Source: an uncultured bacterium (lineage in GTDB: Bacteria; Bacteroidota; Bacteroidia; Bacteroidales; Bacteroidaceae). From it: a stretch of DNA of 36,904 nt. The stretch covers positions 1-36,904 of the forward strand of contig CALZUQ010000026.1 of assembly GCA_945829425.1 (NCBI GenBank), read 5' to 3'. The position numbers were made by a program, and so were the translations under genes. The notes below the pieces were generated by a model. That model was not told the DNA's origin. It worked only from the letters and a program-made list of their open reading frames with translations, and searched no databases. How positions within the stretch are numbered: the first letter of the stretch is position 1; each line of letters starts with the position of its first letter. This document shows, piece by piece, positions 34,205-36,904 of the stretch.

Positions 34205-35059
34205 TCAGAACTGATAGGATATGCAGTATAAAGCCATGAAGCGGGAACTGTTTTCAGCATTGCCGTAACCCGGTGCATATTGCGGGACATTGGTGTAGTC
34301 TGAGCATTTCAGACGCTTGCGGTAGCGTAACGACCACCCCATGTGGAGACCGCCCCACACCTTTGCGTCAACTCCGAAGACCAGTTCCGCCCAGTGTACC
34401 TTACACTTCTCCGTCGTTAGCGTCCTGCCACTGCCGGCAGCGTCAGCGAGGAAGGCAGCAGGTGTGGCGTTATCTTCCGAAGCATTGTCGCCGTCATCAG
34501 GTGTCGCTGGGGTGTCGGCAATGGGTGCGTCGGTATCGAAGTCAAAGGAGGTGAAGCCGTATCGCAGTCCGAGGACGAGACGATAGTCCGCCCGTTTGTC
34601 ACGCAGGACATTATAATCGCAACCAATCCTTACGAAAGGTGCCTTAGCCTTATATCTCACATCGGTGTCAACGTCGTATTTGTCAGCTTTTCCGTAGCCT
34701 ATCTCTACGACGGGGAAATACGTGCCATTGAGATTGGCCTGTGCGAAAGCCTGAAAGTCGCCGTTGTCGGCAAACTGATACATCAACGGCCCTACGATGT
34801 CAACACCGAAGGCGAGGTGACGGAGAAACGCCAGGGACTCTTTCTTCTCTACTGCTTTGCGTACGACATTCGTGACATTTTTGTCCTCACCTGGCGTCAT
34901 GTCCAGACACGACACCTCGCACTGCTGCACAGCGTCGGGAAGGTCATTGCCACTATGCGTCATATCCGTTGCTATACGCCCGTCATCCGTAGTGAAGGAA
35001 ATGGCGTAACATATTATCTGGCTTAACGCCAGGAAAGAAAATAAAACAGCCTTTTTCAC
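34205..35059 (-). CDS. DUF6048-like exported protein
   Basis: A 284-residue protein with a signal peptide (about 1-19). After a variable region of about 80 residues comes a conserved-looking beta-rich part: FGVDIVGPLMYQF, NGTYFPVVEIGYGKAD, KAPFVRIGCDYNVLRDKRADYRLVLGLRYGFTSFDFD, VHWAELVFGVDAKVWGGLHMGWSLRYRKRL, ending in aromatic YCISYQF as outer-membrane barrels do. A low-complexity Asp/Ala/Pro insert (about 180-210) interrupts it. This matches my memory of the Bacteroidales family DUF6048. It is 30 bp downstream of the glycosyltransferase gene. Function unknown; a small outer-membrane barrel is likely. Confidence 0.75.
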   Translation of the reverse strand: MKKAVLFSFLALSQIICYAISFTTDDGRIATDMTHSGNDLPDAVQQCEVSCLDMTPGEDKNVTNVVRKAVEKKESLAFLRHLAFGVDIVGPLMYQFADNGDFQAFAQANLNGTYFPVVEIGYGKADKYDVDTDVRYKAKAPFVRIGCDYNVLRDKRADYRLVLGLRYGFTSFDFDTDAPIADTPATPDDGDNASEDNATPAAFLADAAGSGRTLTTEKCKVHWAELVFGVDAKVWGGLHMGWSLRYRKRLKCSDYTNVPQYAPGYGNAENSSRFMALYCISYQF

Positions 35060-35089
35060 TTTTTGTTGCTTTTATCTGTATTGACCGTC

Positions 35090-36049
35090 TCAGATGGTCT
35101 TCTCTATCTGATAGTCGTTACGTCCCTGTGAGGTGCGTGAAATCAAGTCGCCGAGAAAGCCTGCTATAAACAGCTGCGTGCCGATGATCATCACTGTCAG
35201 CGAGATGAAGAAATACGGGGAGTCGGTGATGAGACGCTGTGGAATGCCGTGGGCAAGGCACCACAGCTTGTCTGCGCCAAGACATACTACGGCGAGGAAG
35301 CCGAGGAAGAACATCATCGAGCCGAGGAAGCCGAAGACGTGCATAGGCTTGCGACCGAATGTGGAGAGGAACCACAGTGTCATGAGGTCGAGGTAGCCGT
35401 TGACGAACCTGTTCCAACCCATGAATTTTGACTCGCCGTATTTACGTGCCTGATGGTGTACTCTTTTCTCACCTATTCTGTCAAATCCGGCGTTCTTGGC
35501 GAGGTAAGGCATGTAACGGTGCATCTCGCCATAGACCTCGATATTCTTCACCACCTCCTTACGGTATGCCTTCAGTCCGCAGTTGAAATCATGAAGGTTA
35601 TGTATTCCAGACACCTTACGTGCCGTGGCGTTGAAGAGTTTCGTAGGAATGGTTTTTGAAAGGGGGTCGCCCTGGCTTCTGTTCATCTTATACCCGCTGA
35701 CGAGGTCATAGCCTTCATCGACAATCATGGAGTAGAGACCGGGAATCTCGTCGGGAGAGTCCTGAAGGTCAGCATCCATTGTTATGACGACATCGCCCTG
35801 AGCCTGTTCGAAACCACAGTAGAGGGCTGGCGACTTGCCGTAGTTTCTGCGGAACTTGATGCCCCTGACCTGTTCATGGTCTTTGGCGAGTGTTTCTATT
35901 ACTTCCCACGAATTGTCCGTGGAACCGTCGTTGACGAAAATAACCTCATAAGAGAAAGAGTGTTCGTTACATACCCTTGCTATCCAGGCATACAGCTCTG
36001 GCAGAGAGTCCGCTTCGTTGTAGAGAGGTACGATTACTGAAATATCCAT
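35090..36049 (-). CDS. Family 2 glycosyltransferase (dolichol-phosphate mannosyltransferase-like)
   Basis: A 319-residue membrane glycosyltransferase. The GT-A domain has ISVIVPLYNEADSLPEL, VIFVNDGSTDNSWEVI, and the DAD metal site in VITMDADLQDSPDEIP, plus HHQARKYGESKF. Two C-terminal membrane helices follow (about 233-258 and 270-295). This layout is typical of enzymes that load a sugar onto undecaprenyl phosphate, in the DPM1/GtrB group, for later envelope modification. It lies 111 bp downstream of the DUF4199 gene and upstream of the DUF6048-like gene, all on the minus strand. The sugar donor cannot be inferred. Confidence 0.93.
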   Translation of the reverse strand: MDISVIVPLYNEADSLPELYAWIARVCNEHSFSYEVIFVNDGSTDNSWEVIETLAKDHEQVRGIKFRRNYGKSPALYCGFEQAQGDVVITMDADLQDSPDEIPGLYSMIVDEGYDLVSGYKMNRSQGDPLSKTIPTKLFNATARKVSGIHNLHDFNCGLKAYRKEVVKNIEVYGEMHRYMPYLAKNAGFDRIGEKRVHHQARKYGESKFMGWNRFVNGYLDLMTLWFLSTFGRKPMHVFGFLGSMMFFLGFLAVVCLGADKLWCLAHGIPQRLITDSPYFFISLTVMIIGTQLFIAGFLGDLISRTSQGRNDYQIEKTI

Positions 36050-36062
36050 ATTTTTTTCTGAA

Positions 36063-36118
36063 GGTGGCTACCCCACCCTATTGGTTTTGCGTGTTATGTG
36101 GGTAATGTTAATTCCCAC
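36063..36118. repeat. Two GTGG-type hairpins upstream of the glycosyltransferase
   Basis: GGTGG/CCACC (36063-36077) and GTGGG...CCCAC (36098-36118, gtgggtaatgttaattccca and c). The second matches the short leader repeat before panD in stem and spacing. Confidence 0.4.
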
Positions 36119-36160
36119 CTTTTTATGTCAAGAATAGGTATTCCGAAGAAAAAGAGCATG

Positions 36161-36691
36161 TCACATGGTTCTTTTTGCAAAGAGAGCCAGCATCCAGCTC
36201 ATGACGACGCTTATGCCGATGTTCAACCACATGAACGAGAAAGCGAAGTCGATGGGCCGCACTTCCGACAGCGATCGCAGCTGGCTGAGCACTTCATCTT
36301 TCGTCATGCCATACGCCTTAATCAACTCTGCAAACTGCGGGTCGTTGACTTTGGAAATCATCGACGAGAAGACTGTTCCATTGTCCAGGAACTGAAAATA
36401 AGCCCATTGTGAGAGGGCGAGCAACAGCGTGGCGTAGAAAAATATCATCATGAGAAAGAGGAACGCACGTCTGAACGATATCGTGCCGCCAAGAACCTTG
36501 TCACGGAAGAAACATACCGAATAATGTCCTGCCACAGGTATCATGAACAGCGTGACATCAAATAGCATAGAAAGTCCCGGCTCTTGCTGAGCCTCCACGA
36601 AACATGCAAAACTCGCTATCCACAGCAAGCCCATGAAGAGTCCGTGAAGCTTGGCGTATGCCCTGACTTGTATAAATTCTAAAGGTGTCAT
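36161..36691 (-). CDS. DUF4199 integral membrane protein
   Basis: A 176-residue protein with four hydrophobic helices (about 17-35, 42-60, 72-95 and 148-170), as in DUF4199, a Bacteroidetes-specific family without known function. The start at MTPLEFIQVRAYAK (36691) is preferred; a longer frame to 36781 would overlap the tRNA gene and its terminator. Genes of this family are often next to a GT2 glycosyltransferase in this group, as here, so a shared role in envelope assembly is plausible but unproven. Confidence 0.85.
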   Translation of the reverse strand: MTPLEFIQVRAYAKLHGLFMGLLWIASFACFVEAQQEPGLSMLFDVTLFMIPVAGHYSVCFFRDKVLGGTISFRRAFLFLMMIFFYATLLLALSQWAYFQFLDNGTVFSSMISKVNDPQFAELIKAYGMTKDEVLSQLRSLSEVRPIDFAFSFMWLNIGISVVMSWMLALFAKRTM

Positions 36692-36714
36692 AAATGGATG
36701 ATTATAAAACCGAA

Positions 36715-36747
36715 TAAGGAACCATCTTGGTGAGAGATGATTCCTTA
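36715..36747 (-). terminator. Terminator hairpin after tRNA-Thr
   Basis: taaggaaccatct (36715-36727) pairs over 13 bp, including one G-U, with agatgattcctta (36735-36747) around a 7-nt loop, 11 nt after the tRNA. A T-rich stretch (TTCGGTTTTATAAT) follows on the minus strand. Confidence 0.65.
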
Positions 36748-36757
36748 CTTTTCGTCG

Positions 36758-36831
36758 AGCCTCTTGTCGGATTCGAACCAACGACCCCGAGATTACAAAT
36801 CACGTGCTCTGGCCAACTGAGCTAAAGAGGC
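36758..36831 (-). tRNA. tRNA-Thr, anticodon TGT
   Basis: The minus strand folds as a standard cloverleaf: acceptor GCCTCTT/AAGAGGC, D arm GCTC...GAGC, anticodon stem CGTGA/TCTCG (one T-T mismatch) with loop TTTGTAA giving anticodon TGT for ACA-type threonine codons, and T arm GTTGG-TTCGAAT-CCGAC. CCA is not encoded. It directly follows the SRP RNA. Confidence 0.93.
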
Positions 36832-36833
36832 GG

Positions 36834-36904
36834 GGTGAGCGAGCTACTCACATCGCACCGCTACAACCAAGTACCCTTGCTACATTCCTGTCCTGGGGGA
36901 GTTC
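36834..36904 (-). ncRNA. ffs: Signal recognition particle RNA (4.5S-like), 5' part outside window
   Basis: The minus strand has CCCAGGACAGGAATGTAGCA followed by AGGG. This is the SRP domain IV hairpin: a GGAA loop closed by A-U, with AGCA on the 3' side of the symmetric internal loop where the Ffh protein binds. The 3' strand then runs through GTAGCGGTGCGATGTG to the tRNA. The 5' strand of the long helix lies beyond the window edge, and the exact 3' end is uncertain. Confidence 0.8.

Noticed and set aside
36161..36781. Longer 206-residue form of the DUF4199 protein
   Set aside because: The extension overlaps tRNA-Thr and its terminator; the family-like start is MTPLEF at 36691.

Overview
The window looks like chromosome from a Prevotella-like member of the Bacteroidales. 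The evidence is BspA-type leucine-rich-repeat surface proteins, a DUF2520 and a DUF4199 protein, a DUF6048-like protein, type III pantothenate kinase, an anaerobic ribonucleotide reductase, and promoters of the Bacteroidetes type (TTTG, about 19-20 bp, TAnnTTTG) with little sign of Shine-Dalgarno sequences. Most of it is housekeeping sequence, spaced by unusually repeat-rich intergenic regions.

Layout. Bases 2-976 hold the 3' part of an NAD-dependent sugar epimerase gene, followed by a repeat-bounded stretch with a DUF2442-like remnant. From 11,277 down to 1,989 everything is on the minus strand: nrdD, nrdG, then panB, panC, panD, coaBC, coaX, a DUF2520 Rossmann protein and a Wza-like export lipoprotein. 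The pan/coa genes cover most of the route from ketoisovalerate and aspartate to phosphopantetheine; only a recognised ketopantoate reductase is missing, and the DUF2520 gene sits in the run. From 17,422 down to 12,142 lie pyrB, pyrI, glyA, a SlyD-type isomerase and aroC, also on the minus strand. The plus strand then carries a class A penicillin-binding protein, an OmpA-family protein, a membrane-anchored AraC-type regulator, and a surface cluster of BspA-like LRR protein, lipoprotein metallophosphoesterase and a second, internally duplicated BspA-like protein. An orphan sensor histidine kinase follows. The minus strand resumes with a Crp/Fnr regulator next to a UDP-glucose dehydrogenase fragment, ApbE, a DUF6048-like protein, a family 2 glycosyltransferase and a DUF4199 membrane protein. 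The right edge has tRNA-Thr(TGT) and the 3' part of a signal recognition particle RNA, both on the minus strand.

No CRISPR array, complete insertion sequence, prophage or classical defence system is visible. The least explained material is noncoding: a structured repeat (CGGTGGGAGAC...GTCC..GGAC) that recurs in the same orientation upstream of coaX, nrdG and slyD; an AGAACCCACC motif close to many start codons; at least two REP-like families; a 24/25-nt hairpin; and a 117-bp fold-back element before the histidine kinase. Coordinates and motifs were read by eye; family names come from recognition of motifs, not from searches.
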